Below, piece by piece: positions 54,483 to 64,000 of a stretch of 64,000 bases of DNA (positions within the stretch are counted from its first letter, which is position 1; each line of letters opens with the position of its first letter). A program made the position numbers and the translations under genes. The notes under the pieces are model-generated. The model was given only the letters and a program-made list of their open reading frames with translations, was not told the DNA's origin and made no database searches. The stretch comes from Macrosoma leucophasiata. Its lineage: Eukaryota; Arthropoda; Insecta; Lepidoptera; Hedylidae. The stretch lies in assembly GCA_036365455.1 (NCBI GenBank), contig JAWQUS010000010.1, positions 24,476,501 to 24,540,500 on the forward strand, read 5' to 3'.

Positions 54483-54675
54483 TGAAAATTGTTTAATGAC
54501 GTCATAAATTTTACTTTAACCGTAACTGGCTGATCTGCGCTTGTAAATGTTAAAGTTAACCTCAAAATTATCATTCAGATGTTAAGGGAATCTGAAAACA
54601 TTGGTAATATAACAATGTCAAAAATACGCTGATGCAACACATTATGCAGAAACTGTTAAAGTCATAGTAACTGTT

Positions 54676-54783
54676 AGGTTCGGTTGCGCCAAAATATTAA
54701 TGTAAAATTAGTTAAAGTTAGAGAGGGATGTAAAATTTTACAAAAACTTTAACACTAACAAATATTCTAGTGCAACCAAACCT
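54676..54783. mobile_element. 108-bp fold-back MITE
   Basis: AGGTTCGGTTGC at the left pairs with GCAACCAAACCT at the right, with an inner AATATT pair and GTTAAAGTTAG/CTTTAACACTAAC. No coding capacity; TTA-type flanks. Confidence 0.6.
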
Positions 54784-54800
54784 TAATATTACAAAAAAAT

Positions 54801-54835
54801 AACGAGCTCAAACTCGGACCGACTTTGAGCTCGTT
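54801..54835. repeat. Perfect 12-bp inverted repeat
   Basis: AACGAGCTCAAA and its complement with an 11-nt loop. Confidence 0.7.
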
Positions 54836-55624
54836 TGCTGTTTTATTGCATTAGTCTGTAAGACACATTCATTTGAATCCGCGTCGTTCAGTGTTTGTAT
54901 TTTAATGAGGTACGATAATATATATATTTTTTATGCCACCGCTCCCCGCGACATCTTTGCAATAAAGCGAAGTTTTAATTAAACTGTAATCATGATTGCG
55001 GCAGACAACATTTTTCTATTGTCCAGAAATAAGCAGTTCTTTATTTTGTTGCGTGCGTAATTTGAGTTGCGATTTCAGGATAAATATGATTTAGATATGA
55101 ATTGCATGTATATCATTGTATATATATATATTATCTATATTATATATACCATTTGTACAGTTGCTGTATATGTGTTATTTTTATGATATATCTATTTATA
55201 TACTATATTTAGTAATACTCGTATAATTATTTAATCAAATCATTTTCCACTCATAATTTTTATACTTAGACCCGTTTTGCACCTACATCGTCGCTCTCTT
55301 CATAACCCAAAGGTTGACTGGGAGATAATGCCTAGTGACATTAAGTCCGCCTTTATGTACCATCATCGTGCATAAAAAAAATAAATAAATAAATGTTTTT
55401 TGTAACTATTTTTCACTTCAAACTTCTGTAGCGTCCTTGTGATTTGGAAGTCGATGAAACGAAAAAGCAACAGTAAAAAGAGACAAACACATATTCATAA
55501 GATTTAAAGTGCAGGGTAAAGTGTAAGGTAGCACTAGACAGTGTCTCTTATAAATTTTAAGATTTCACTTCTGCCAAGTGTGAATTGCACATATGTTTTT
55601 TTTTATATATACTGCACCATCATC
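54836..55624. other. No gene seen
   Basis: AT-rich, with TA microsatellites at 55110-55160. Confidence 0.4.
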
Positions 55625-55790
55625 ATCATCATTTCAGCCAAAAGACGTCCACTGCTGAACAAAGGCCTCCGCCAAAGAATGCCACATCGAACGGTCCTGG
55701 GCCGCCCTCATCCAGCGATTGCTTGCGACCTTCACCAGGTCGTCGGTCCACCTCGTGGGGGGCCTGCCTACGCTTCGTTTTGCACCATAC
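55625..55790 (-). pseudogene. RTE LINE 3' end, C-terminal codons intact
   Basis: The minus strand encodes RSVGRPPTRWTDDLVKVA, then RSMWHSLAEAF and QQWTSFG with a GAT-repeat tail, close to the end of the RTE element at 27125. Only the last 50 or so codons are present. Confidence 0.8.
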
Positions 55791-56029
55791 ATTATTATAA
55801 TAGTATGTCTACAATAACACAGGATAGGCAGCAGCTTTTCGAAATAATACTGTGGCGATTACTGACGCACAAATGCTGTGTACATCGTTGATGTGTCGAT
55901 CATACAGTACGACGTGGTAGTAATATTCGACGAATTAATATAAAGCGAATGTTACATGATACCATCTAATAACATAGGAAATGAACACCAACAAAATGTT
56001 GTGAAATTAAAGAAAGAATGTAAAAAAAA
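55791..56029. other. No gene seen
   Basis: AT-rich. Confidence 0.4.
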
Positions 56030-56108
56030 ACCTGACTTCGGGCCGGAATCAAACCTGCGACCTCAGGATAACTAGTCCAACCACTTTACCACTAAGCTAC
56101 CGAAGTCC
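56030..56108 (-). mobile_element. tRNA-derived SINE T2, inverted
   Basis: The reverse strand shows GACTTCGG...CCGAAGTC acceptor pairing, an A-box TAGCTTAGTGG and a B-box-like GGTTTGATTCC, as in 14735-14890. Confidence 0.65.
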
Positions 56109-56165
56109 CACACCGAAGCACCAACTTTTGCTATTCTTTTTGGTTTATTTCTTTTTTTTGATTGA

Positions 56166-56225
56166 GCCTTGGTGAACTGGTTATCTTGAGGTCACAGGTT
56201 CGATTCCTGCTCGAAGTTAAATTTT
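56166..56225 (+). mobile_element. tRNA-derived SINE T2, half copy
   Basis: Only the anticodon-to-3' half is present (ACAGGTTCGATTCCTGCTCG, then AATTTTTATTCCC). It faces away from the inverted copy at 56030. Confidence 0.55.
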
Positions 56226-57122
56226 TATTCCCATTTTTTCTTTAATCTCTCACTTAACTACCTCTTACAGTTCACTCGCATGTGTGTTATTGCGAAAAAT
56301 AAAATATTACAAAATGTTGTTACTATTGAAAAGTAAAAATTTTAATGTTTTCATTGTTCTTGTTTCTCTCTCACCGTACCTTAACAATCAAACCACAAAA
56401 TGTACAGAAAAATAACTCCCAAAACTTTCCACGGTCAGCAACATAAGTACTCACTGCAAGTTCCCGGAGAGGCTAATAGATGGCGCGCAATTAAACAGTA
56501 AATTACCCGCCCCGCGGGGAGGGGGGGGTGTATTTATGTCGTCGTTAAGTCACCGCGGAGGATTTACGGAGGGAAGATGCCGAGCGGTAATACCGCTCGT
56601 GACGCAACGTTTTGTGGCACTGGCGTGTAGATTAGCAGGTTATGATGTCAAATATTATCGGGAACATTTTCATAAGCGTACGTTTATCATAAGACCTACA
56701 TCAGTCGACTGCTGTCAACAGAGAGAAAGAAAAATACTACGTATATAGTTGTCAATACCTAATACCGCAGCATGTCTCGGTATGTTCTCATCTATTTTTT
56801 ATATTAGTAGAGTTCAATAAAGTAGGTTAGTAAGTTCAAAAAATCATTTTTTATTTTCTCTATAAAAGTTTACAAGACTTTAGTAAACTTAACTAATATG
56901 TTTATAAAATATTGTAACCTTAGTGAGGGTATGGAAAGGACTGATGCTTGAATTTACCCACTAACATCACAAAACATTCCGAAAATTATTCGGTGGCTTC
57001 TAAAATTGAATACAAAATAAAAAATGCTATAGTTTTTTATAACGACATATTAATTGTATCATTTTTATTGTTAGTTTTGGGGCTTTTCCACAATTGAGAC
57101 AACATTTATTTTTTTAAATAAT
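56226..57122. other. No gene seen
   Basis: Mostly AT-rich; a GC patch with an 8-G run at 56510-56530. Confidence 0.4.
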
Positions 57123-57128
57123 TTTATT
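57123..57128 (-). terminator. Possible polyadenylation signal of receptor gene
   Basis: AATAAA on the minus strand, about 45 bp after the proposed stop codon. Common by chance in AT-rich DNA. Confidence 0.35.
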
Positions 57129-57174
57129 TTGATTAACAATGTTCTACGGTGAATTGATGTGCATAGTATGTTGT

Positions 57175-57256
57175 CTACTTCTGATAGCTATTACTGTGTT
57201 GCGGTTTGTTGTCTAATGTTATGTTACGACGCTCTCTTTTTTTGTTATTTTGAAAC
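57175..57256 (-). CDS. Ionotropic receptor gene, probable last exon
   Basis: An acceptor with a good polypyrimidine stretch (TATATTTTTAG) precedes 82 nt whose phase fits the donor of the 58011-58199 exon. It completes an arginine codon after EIIWY and adds FQNNKKRERRN and about 15 further polar residues before a TAG stop. A short basic cytosolic tail directly after the last membrane helix is usual for ionotropic receptors. The assignment is less certain than the two exons upstream, because it rests on phase, splice signal and composition only. Confidence 0.45.
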
Positions 57257-57390
57257 CTAAAAATATACAGAAATTAATTAATATATTATCACAATATAAT
57301 AACACGCTTAAACAACTTGAATCTTTAGACTTACATTTCATCAGCATTCGGACCTCTAGTTTTGGGTCCGTATTTTTATATTTTGTAAGG

Positions 57391-57505
57391 ATGTTGGCAA
57401 GCATGCTTTTCAGATAGATGGTAAGTAAGTAACACAGTAGCCTCAAAAAATCTACAAAAAAACCAGCGATCAAAAGGCACACACTGGACCCCTACCACCA
57501 GTAAA
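57391..57505 (-). mobile_element. Family A remnant in receptor intron
   Basis: Inverted, decayed; GTTGGCAAGCATGC and CACTGGACCCCTACCACCAG mark the two ends. Confidence 0.5.
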
Positions 57506-57576
57506 ATGTCCATAGACTGACAGAGTATTCGATTCATCGGTGTAAACTGTAACCAAGACTGTCACAATAAAATAAT

Positions 57577-57830
57577 GGCAATCCTGAAAACGTCCCACTG
57601 CTGGGCACGAATCTCTGTCCTTTTTGGGGGGAGTCCTGGAGCTTATACCACGCTGCTCCAATGCGGCTTAGTGGAGATACGGGTTAGTGGCCAACCCACT
57701 GTCGGATGTTTTTTAAAGCGCCCATAAGGCCTCCGACAAGGTTTAACGACTGCTATCTATCGATAGCAACCAGGACCGACGACTTAACGTGTCCGGAGGA
57801 TAAGCACGGAAATGCGCATTAGATTTGCCA
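57577..57830 (-). mobile_element. LINE-tail-like repeat B, copy 3
   Basis: AATAATGGCAATCC, CCCACTGCTGGGCACGA, GGCCTCCGACAAGGTTTAAC: inverted repeat B inside the receptor intron. Confidence 0.65.
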
Positions 57831-58010
57831 CTAGCGGTCAATGAGTGTGACGTGATTTATGATGACGTGTCCAGAAGACTGGCCGTATTACCACATTAAA
57901 TGACATGGTGCGAGGGTGTCAACGCAGGTTGTGTCGCTCATCAAGAGCCTAACCATCAGTTTTAAAATTAATAATATTCTTAACACATAAAAAACCGGCT
58001 CATCACTTAC

Positions 58011-58199
58011 CTATACCAAATAATCTCGCAACACAGTATAACAAGTGACAACAGGGTGGCCTGGGCTAGAACAGCAAAAGCAGGCGCGGCCTGGCCCAGC
58101 GCGAGTGCGCGCGGCGTGCTACCGGAGCACTTCGGGAAGAAGCCGCTGACGCGAGCACACGCTACCGACATGTGTCCGCGCTCTTTTAGGCGCATCAAG
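58011..58199 (-). CDS. Ionotropic receptor exon with last membrane helix
   Basis: The 189-nt exon is bordered by acceptor TTTGTTCCCCAG and donor GTAAGT on the minus strand, and is GC-rich in an AT-rich region. It encodes LMRLKERGHMSVAC, a cysteine-containing linker (FFPKCSGS) and a membrane helix APAFAVLAQATLLSLVILCC followed by EIIWY. In insect ionotropic receptors (iGluR relatives) the LKERG segment is the end of ligand-binding lobe S2, followed by a P-x-C linker and the third membrane helix with PAF and an E-(I/L)-x-(W/Y) end. Its 1-nt start phase matches the 2-nt end phase of the exon at 60417-60579, and joining reads FFIWSLMRLKERG. Acts as a ligand-gated cation channel of sensory neurons. 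IR75-like clade is my best guess. Confidence 0.85.
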
Positions 58200-58810
58200 C
58201 TGGGGAACAAAATGACATGGGTAATAGGCTAAGTCGGACACATCCCGGACACTCGGCTAAAATTCCATAAAAACGCGTATTCTGCTTACCTATTACACAG
58301 ACATCAATCAGTACACGCGCGCATAGAAATGTAGCATATAGGGCTATGACCTTAAACAATCGTGAAATAAGTCATCGCACTGACTGCGTGATGAAATTAA
58401 TTAAAAATAGACCATTACTTCGTCCGCTCGCAACCTCACTGTTGAAGATTATTCAATTGCCTCTCGAGTGAGGCAGGAAAATGGGACGGGACGTTGAAGT
58501 GTCCATTCTACACGGAGTACTATTACATATTCTCTGTCGGCTTCGCTCATTGGGGTATGAGGCTAGTAACGACAACATCAACACCATCATCAGTTACAGC
58601 AACAACAATGGTAACTAACAACAATAATGGCGACAACAACAAATAATCGAATAACGTATTTCATAGAACTAACAGAAGGTGGCGAAGAAAATTACAACCT
58701 GGTCGTAGAGAAAAATTTGCTGGTGACTTAGAAGTTAAATATTTTCAGAGCTCCAAGGAATTTCAGTCCCTAATATTTGATATTAGCCTTAGTAGGTTAC
58801 CTCCACGTTT
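58200..58810. other. Intron of receptor gene; no other gene
   Basis: Contains a diverged dispersed repeat (TACACGCGCGCATAGAAATG at about 58311) and an ACA/CAACAA-rich stretch at 58575-58645. Confidence 0.5.
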
Positions 58811-59089
58811 TATTATGTAATGAAGGTGACAAAAAAGCATGTAGTTCACATTGATGTTAAGTGATGACTGCAGCCTATAGACACCCACACAAAGACCAGA
58901 GGTCGAAATGCAGATGCGTTGCCATCCCTGCGACCTTAGTTGTTATATCTCTGTGATAGTTATAACGGGGCCATACATTAGCATCTAACCGGAACACGAT
59001 AGTGCTGAACACTACCATTTAGCGGCAGATACACTAGGTAATACGGTGGTGCCTACGCCCTCGAGCTCCTGCGCTGGAACTCTACCAAG
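58811..59089 (-). mobile_element. Family A retroposon, older subfamily, full length
   Basis: Inverted, with the TTAGTTGTTATATCTCTGTG signature of the older subfamily. Inserted in the intron, sense relative to the gene. Similar 60-bp sequences flank it (58751-58815 and 59120-59175). Confidence 0.75.
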
Positions 59090-59283
59090 TTCGCTTCAAA
59101 AGGTCGCGGGTTCCATCTGGACCAAAGAATTTCAAACCCAAATGTTTATGTCATAGGACACCTCCACGTGTTATTGAGTAAAGGCATTTATAGAAGAATA
59201 GAAAATGAATAGTTTTTATTTTCATTTGAACGTACGCGATAAGGAATACGAAATTTTCATTCACATATTCATATACAATTTTA

Positions 59284-59568
59284 CTGGTGGTAGAGCTCCA
59301 GTGACGGAGATCGTGGGCGTAGTCACCGCCGCATTACCTAATATACTTGCCGCTAAATAGTAGTATTGAGCACTATCGTGTTCCGGTCAGGTGGTAATAT
59401 ACGGCCTTGTTATTTCCGGCACAGAGGCATAACACCTTAGGCCTCAGGAGTGGTAACGCATCTGCATTTTGACCTTGGTCTTAGTGCGGGCGTCTATAGG
59501 CTGCAGTTATCACTTAACATCAATGTGAACTGCATGCTTGTTTGCCACTTCCATTACATAAAAAAAAC
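59284..59568 (+). mobile_element. Family A retroposon, full length
   Basis: Complete with A tail, antisense in the receptor intron. ATACAAT is found near both ends and may be the target duplication. Confidence 0.85.
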
Positions 59569-59879
59569 ATACAATAATATAAAGAAAGGGATAGAAAATA
59601 TCTAGAAACATGAATTCGGAACAATTCTAGTGTTCCCCGTCCAAGTACATTATGCCCTATTAAACACATCGTAAAAGAGTTTTAGGGATATCAAGCGAGT
59701 TGTTCGGCCGCTATATGTTTCCTATGCTAGTTTCCATTAAGTGTGGAATTGAGGAACCATGTTAAGATCTCAAGTAATTTCCTAGATAAACGTAAATGGT
59801 GTAATTAACTTTTTGTTCTGGTATATTGTGTCATTGATAAATGTTTTTTGCCATTGTAAGAAGTTAATTGTATCTTTAT

Positions 59880-60072
59880 TGGTGGTAGAGCTCCAGTGAC
59901 AGAGCACGCGGAAGTAGGCACCACCGCATTATCTAATATACTTACCGCTTAATGGTAGTGTTCCGGCCAGGTGGTAATGTACGGCCCTGTAATATCCGGC
60001 ACAGAAACATAACACCTTAGGGCTCAGAAATGGTAATGCATCTGCATTTTGACCTCTGGTCTTCGTGCGGGT
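59880..60072 (+). mobile_element. Family A, 3'-truncated
   Basis: 5' hairpin to the TTTTGACCTCTGGTC stretch, then replaced by a repeat B fragment. Confidence 0.75.
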
Positions 60073-60075
60073 CAC

Positions 60076-60150
60076 TCGCCACTGACCACCACGGTTAACC
60101 GAGTAGATCGCTTATGATCTACACCAGCCGCGGGGTCATGCGCGCTTCGG
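60076..60150 (-). mobile_element. LINE-tail-like repeat B, fragment
   Basis: GGTTAACCGAGTAGATCGCT and TGATCTACACCAGCCGC match the start of 38050-38400 inverted. Confidence 0.6.
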
Positions 60151-60225
60151 TTCTATTAAATATATTTTGTTTGAATTAAAATATCTTACAAAAATTATAG
60201 TTATGCATATGTATTTAACTTTTAT

Positions 60226-60397
60226 ATCGTGGAAGTGGCAAACAAGTTAACAGTTCACACTGATTTTAGATGAATAATGCCTTATAACAATAACCAGAAC
60301 AAGATGTTGCTGAACACTACCATTGAGCAACAAGAAGATTAGGTAATGCGATGGTGACTACGCCTATTAGCTCCGTCACAACAAATCTGCCACCAAT
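60226..60397 (-). mobile_element. Family A, diverged
   Basis: Inverted; GGAAGTGGCAAACAAG, GAACACTACCATT and CTCCGTCAC remain. It ends 20 bp from the exon donor site. Confidence 0.6.
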
Positions 60398-60416
60398 AAA
60401 GTTTTCCATAAATTAC

Positions 60417-60579
60417 CTCCAAATAAAGAACTGTCCATATGGACTTCGCTTCTGCCCCATGATGTAGACCGGGGCAGGAGGCATCATCTGCAGAGATCCG
60501 AGGTCGCACAGCTCGCGGTCGGCGAACGTCTTCGAAATCACTTGGAAAGCCGTGTAGGGCTCCGAGTGGAACGCATATG
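60417..60579 (-). CDS. Ionotropic receptor exon, ligand-binding lobe S2
   Basis: The 163-nt exon has acceptor TTTATTTTCCAG and donor GTAATT on the minus strand and is GC-rich. It encodes AYAFHSEPYTAFQVISKTF, ELCDLGSLQM, VYIMGQKRSPYGQFFIW. The order FHxE..TA..I..TF, ELCDL and K-xSPY...F is the end of the S2 ligand-binding lobe in divergent insect ionotropic receptors. It enters with 2 nt of a codon and leaves 2 nt, in phase with the exon at 58011. The 5' exons (first binding lobe, pore) must lie beyond the window. A family A fragment lies close to its donor and a decayed LINE lies upstream in antisense. Confidence 0.85.
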
Positions 60580-60905
60580 CTGGAAAATAAAGATATGATA
60601 AATATGTATGCGTCAACCTTCTTTTTTAGGTTTTCGTAGCGTACAAGGAACTTTCAGAGTCTCACTTTGTCTGATTCTCAATATAGAATGCTATAATTGG
60701 ATATGAATAGACATATATAGTGGTAAAATAAAATCATGAAAACATTTTTTTTCCTTGTCTAACCTAAAATAGGGTGTCATTGGATTGGTCTTAAAAAAAC
60801 ATTTAGAAAATCATGTCTCGATTAGGGTTTAACCGTTAACCATTTGCAAATTCTACCGTTATAATTACCGTTGTTAGTGTCTGTGCGTTTTTTACCGTCT
60901 TTACA
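60580..60905. other. Receptor intron and LINE leader; no other gene
   Basis: AT-rich. The LINE 5' boundary is not clear; its leader may begin between 60770 and 60880. Confidence 0.4.
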
Positions 60906-62075
60906 ATGGCGTCTTTACTACTACAGGAACGGGAAGATAGTGAAGTGGAATTGAAACAATTAATTGACAAAAATACCTCACTGAAAAATGAGTTGGCAGA
61001 AAATCATATTAAATATGTAGACTTGCAATGCTGATAAGACAATTGCAAATATGGAAGAAGCTAAAATTAATGAACAATCGTTTTATACCCATAGTTTGTA
61101 CAATGAATTGCTCGATACCACTTCGAATCTCAGTGAAATACATAACAAGCAATCGTTAACAATAGACTTGACTGGTGATGATACCATTAAGCAGTGTCCA
61201 ATTTTGAGTAGTAGGAATAAATTCAAAAAGTATAGACGCCTGAATAAAAATATTAAAAGGAAACTGAAATTATTAAATTCTTTCAAATGTGCTGTTAAAT
61301 CAAAAAATAAAATAAGGGAACAACTATCAAATTTAATAAAAAAGTTAGATGCTTTCTGTGTTGAATTAGAGCTTTCCAGGCACTCACATGATACTGACTC
61401 ACGAGACTTTACACGACAATTACTCCAAAAAGATCAAGAAATTAAGGCAATCTTTAATAAATATAAAGCATCACAAGTTCAACTATATCAACGTTTACAA
61501 GAGGCTAGTGAACTTGTTGACTTAGTCACATACAATGCAGAGAGATATGAATCATTGACGAAGAACAATTTAATTACTTGTTCTCACTGTCCAAAAGCTT
61601 CTGTGCCTACAATCATTACTCCGAACACATCTGCAAATACTCAGATTAATGGCACATATAAAACATTGCTATTTTCAGATAAGTTGGGATCAGGTTTTGG
61701 ATCCTTATTAAAGGATCATTTGACAAGCAATATAATTAATCATTGTTACCCTGACCAATCATATAAACAAATAATTAATAAAATTAAGAATACAAAAATT
61801 GACAGTTATTCAACTTTAAGAAAATAGCTTAGGTCTCAAAAAAAAGGACGTTGATGGTGTTGACACCTTATTAAATCTGAATGTTAAAAATATATGCATT
61901 TCCCTACCCAGAATCATTGACACAAAGGGAAAATAATTGTATTTATTATTTGAACAATGTAATTCATATATTGACTTGTCGTCATAGTGACAAATTATTG
62001 TATTTTGACACTAATAAGTTTATTAGTGGATTTAAATTGACACGGGAAACTATGTATCTTCCCAAAAAAATATAG
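60906..62075 (+). pseudogene. LINE ORF1: coiled coil and SGNH-like end
   Basis: The ATG at 60906 opens a short frame (MASLLLQEREDSEVELKQL) that breaks near 61028; the main frame 61051-61827 continues it with a long charged, leucine-rich helix-forming region (residues about 70-165) and a CSHCPK pair of cysteines. The block LLFSDKLGSGFGSLLKDHL and, in another frame (61881-62075), YPESLTQRENNCIYYLNN and LLYFDTNKF resemble the start and end of the SGNH-esterase-like domain found in ORF1 proteins of CR1-like LINEs. ORF1 products bind the LINE RNA. Inactivated. Confidence 0.65.
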
Positions 62076-62078
62076 GAA

Positions 62079-64000
62079 ATGTACATCCACATCCTGTGTA
62101 CACTGTACATCCTCGCTGACTGGTGTAGGCGGAAGCGTCATGGGTTGCACTCTCAATTGTTTAAACTAGATTCTAAGACAGAAGAAGTTACCAATATTGA
62201 ACATACTAATAAACCGGTATCTTCTGGCATTTGCACTTTTAATAAAGTCAACAGTTTGGTAGTATTACACCAAAATATTCAAGGGTTGCATTCCAAGTTA
62301 TTGGAATTAGAACTAGTTCTGGAGAAATTCCAGCATGACATTATTTGTTTATCTGAACATTGGTTAAAAGAAAACCAAATCTTGATTAATTATAAGAATT
62401 ATTCTGTTGTTAGTTGTTACAATCGAAAAGTTATGCACATGGTGGCACTTCAATTTTGATAAAAAACTCAATTAAATCCAGGGAACGTAAAGACATAGTT
62501 GAGTTATCGATTGAACATATTGTAGAAGTTTCTTGTGTTGAGCTGGACAAGCATATAATAGTGTGCGTTTATAGACCACCAAATTATCAGAATTTGAACG
62601 TGTTTGAGTCCACTATGTAAGATTTGTCAAAAAAACTATGTTCAGGTAGAAAGTCTGTAATTGTATGCGGTGATTTTAACATTAATATTTTAGAAAATAA
62701 TTCAAACCGCAATAGATTACTGAATCTATTTAGATCATTTAACTTATGCAATGTTTTTTTGGAACCCACCCGAGTGAGCCCAACCTCGGCTACTTGTATA
62801 GATAATATCTTTTGTGAATGTAAATATATATCTACAAATATTGTTAACTATTTGCCATCTGATCATAGCGGCCAGACAATTACTTTTGACGTAGATAAAC
62901 CTTCCAGCAAAATTGAAAAAACACATAGACCAGTAACATCTGTTAAATTGAATAACTTCAATAATATTTTAAAAGAAAAATTATTTTTTCAAAATTTTGA
63001 CATAAGTAGTGCAAATTATTCTTATGCACAATTTTTTGATACTATTAATACACATTTTAATAATATCTTTAAAATTAGAACAAGAACCGCAAAGTGTAAA
63101 TTTAGTTTTTGTGACTGGGTAACTGATGGCATTCGAAGAAGTAGGGAACGATTATTTGAACTTTATGGTCTTAAAACTTATATGCAAAATCCAAATTTTA
63201 ACAAGAATGTAGCTATATATTCATAAGTTCTTGTAAAAACGCAAAGTCAATTTATTTAAGCAATAAAATTAAAAATTCAGACGGTAAAATGAAGGTGACC
63301 TGGAAAATAATAAATAGTGAAACAGGCAAAAACAAGCGGTCTGAAACTCGTGTCCTTTTGGAGACACCACAGGGTATTTTAGGCTCAGATTTAGACATTG
63401 CTACACACTTTGAAGATTACTTTGCTAATATTCCATTCAAAATTACGGCACCTTTAAATTCTTCTACTGGAATATCGATTGACATTCTTAAAAGGAACGT
63501 AGAGCCTTGTCATTTTAAACTAACTTTTAATCATATTAGTCCACAAACAATCATATCCACATTTAATCAGCTTAAAAAGCTGAGCTACTACAGCAAAGCT
63601 ACTGAAGATATTTATGGTATGTCTGTTAAAGTGTATAAATCGATTATTAGTACTGTAGCGCCTTATTTATCTTCAATTTTTAATTTATGTATTGAGCAGG
63701 GAATCTTTCCGGATTTGTTAAAACTGAGCGAAGTCGTACCATTATTTAAATCAGGGGATAGTAAAGACCCGAATAATTATAAGCCGGTATCTGTTCTTCC
63801 CGTTATTAGTAAAGTTTTCGAGAAAGTGATACTTAATCAATTGCTGCAGCACTTTAATAAAAATAAGATCTTACACCACCTACACATTTGGTTTCACAAA
63901 AGGTTGTAATACAATTGATGCCGGTGTTGCTTTACTTAAACATATTTATGAAGCTTGGGAAGATTCGCAGGATGCTATAGGAATCTTTTGCGACCTCTCT
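62079..64000 (+). pseudogene. LINE ORF2: endonuclease and partial RT
   Basis: Endonuclease landmarks in order: LHQNIQGLHSK (about 62265), CLSEHWL (about 62350), VYRPPN (about 62570), CGDFNIN (about 62665) and SDHSG (about 62855). RT starts with PLFKSGDSKDPNNYKPVSVL (63740-63800) and reaches FCDLS, motif A with the first catalytic aspartate, where the window stops. Breaks: one base lost near 62428, an in-frame TAA at 62618, one base lost near 63220 and a frame change near 63870. The N-terminal start is unclear. Confidence 0.8.

Larger units (their letters stand above)
60906..64000 (+). mobile_element. CR1/Jockey-like LINE, decayed, truncated by window end
   Basis: A two-ORF LINE: ORF1 with a coiled-coil and an esterase-like C-terminus, ORF2 with AP-like endonuclease and the start of reverse transcriptase. 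At least six frame or stop lesions (near 61028, 61827, 61930, 62428, 62618, 63220 and 63870). It lies antisense in the receptor gene intron. Confidence 0.85.

Noticed and set aside
53900..54496. 198-codon plus frame rich in serine and leucine
   Set aside because: Antisense shadow of the ATAC-tailed LINE reverse transcriptase.
58751..59175. Long target duplication around the family A copy at 58811
   Set aside because: The two 60-bp flanks are similar but diverged and differ in length, so they are more likely parts of another dispersed repeat.

Overview
The window looks like nuclear DNA of a moth or butterfly (inference). It is AT-rich and gene-poor, and almost every recognisable block is a transposable element of a kind common in Lepidoptera: an RTE-clade LINE, CR1/Jockey-like LINE ends, Penelope-like relics, tRNA-derived SINEs and small fold-back DNA elements. 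It also carries a eukaryotic tRNA-Leu and intron-split exons of a chemosensory ionotropic receptor. There are no operons, ribosome-binding sites, CRISPR arrays or bacterial features.

Host genes are few. The best is the 3' part of an ionotropic receptor gene on the minus strand: exons at 60417-60579 and 58011-58199, with a probable last exon at 57175-57256. They have canonical GT-AG borders, matching phases, and encode the end of the ligand-binding lobe, the last membrane helix and a basic tail. Its 5' exons lie beyond the window, and a decayed LINE (60906-64000) sits antisense just upstream. A tRNA-Leu(AAG) lies at 8845-8925.

The commonest repeat, called family A here, is a 280-290 bp A-tailed retroposon with a nested hairpin at its 5' end and another hairpin before its tail. 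About 30 full or partial copies lie on both strands from 484 to 60397, roughly a tenth of the window. I see no clear Pol III boxes in it and cannot name it. Two tRNA-headed SINE families (T1, T2), several LINE tails and at least five small inverted-repeat elements are interleaved with it.

Layout: 1-10 kb, dense family A, Penelope and LINE relics, a 460-bp duplication and the tRNA; 10-14 kb, sparse with a 260-bp direct duplication and a MITE; 14-20 kb, a T2 SINE, a Penelope relic and two inverted copies of a DDE transposase relic; 20-26 kb, three copies of a GC-cored 400-500 bp repeat, an RTE fragment and striking palindromes; 27-30.3 kb, a nearly intact RTE element broken by one small frameshift; 30-43 kb, a hAT-type MITE, a LINE fragment, local duplications, and a TIR element with a small ORF; 43-57 kb, more family A, LINE fragments and MITEs; 57-60.6 kb, the receptor gene; 60.9-64 kb, the decayed LINE, cut by the window end.

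The genes do not work together as a pathway. The only functional reading is a receptor gene with large, repeat-filled introns inside a field of mostly dead elements. I did not find a convincing new multi-gene system; the best leads are family A, the receptor gene, the TIR element at 40329-40985 and the unusual number of near-perfect short inverted repeats.
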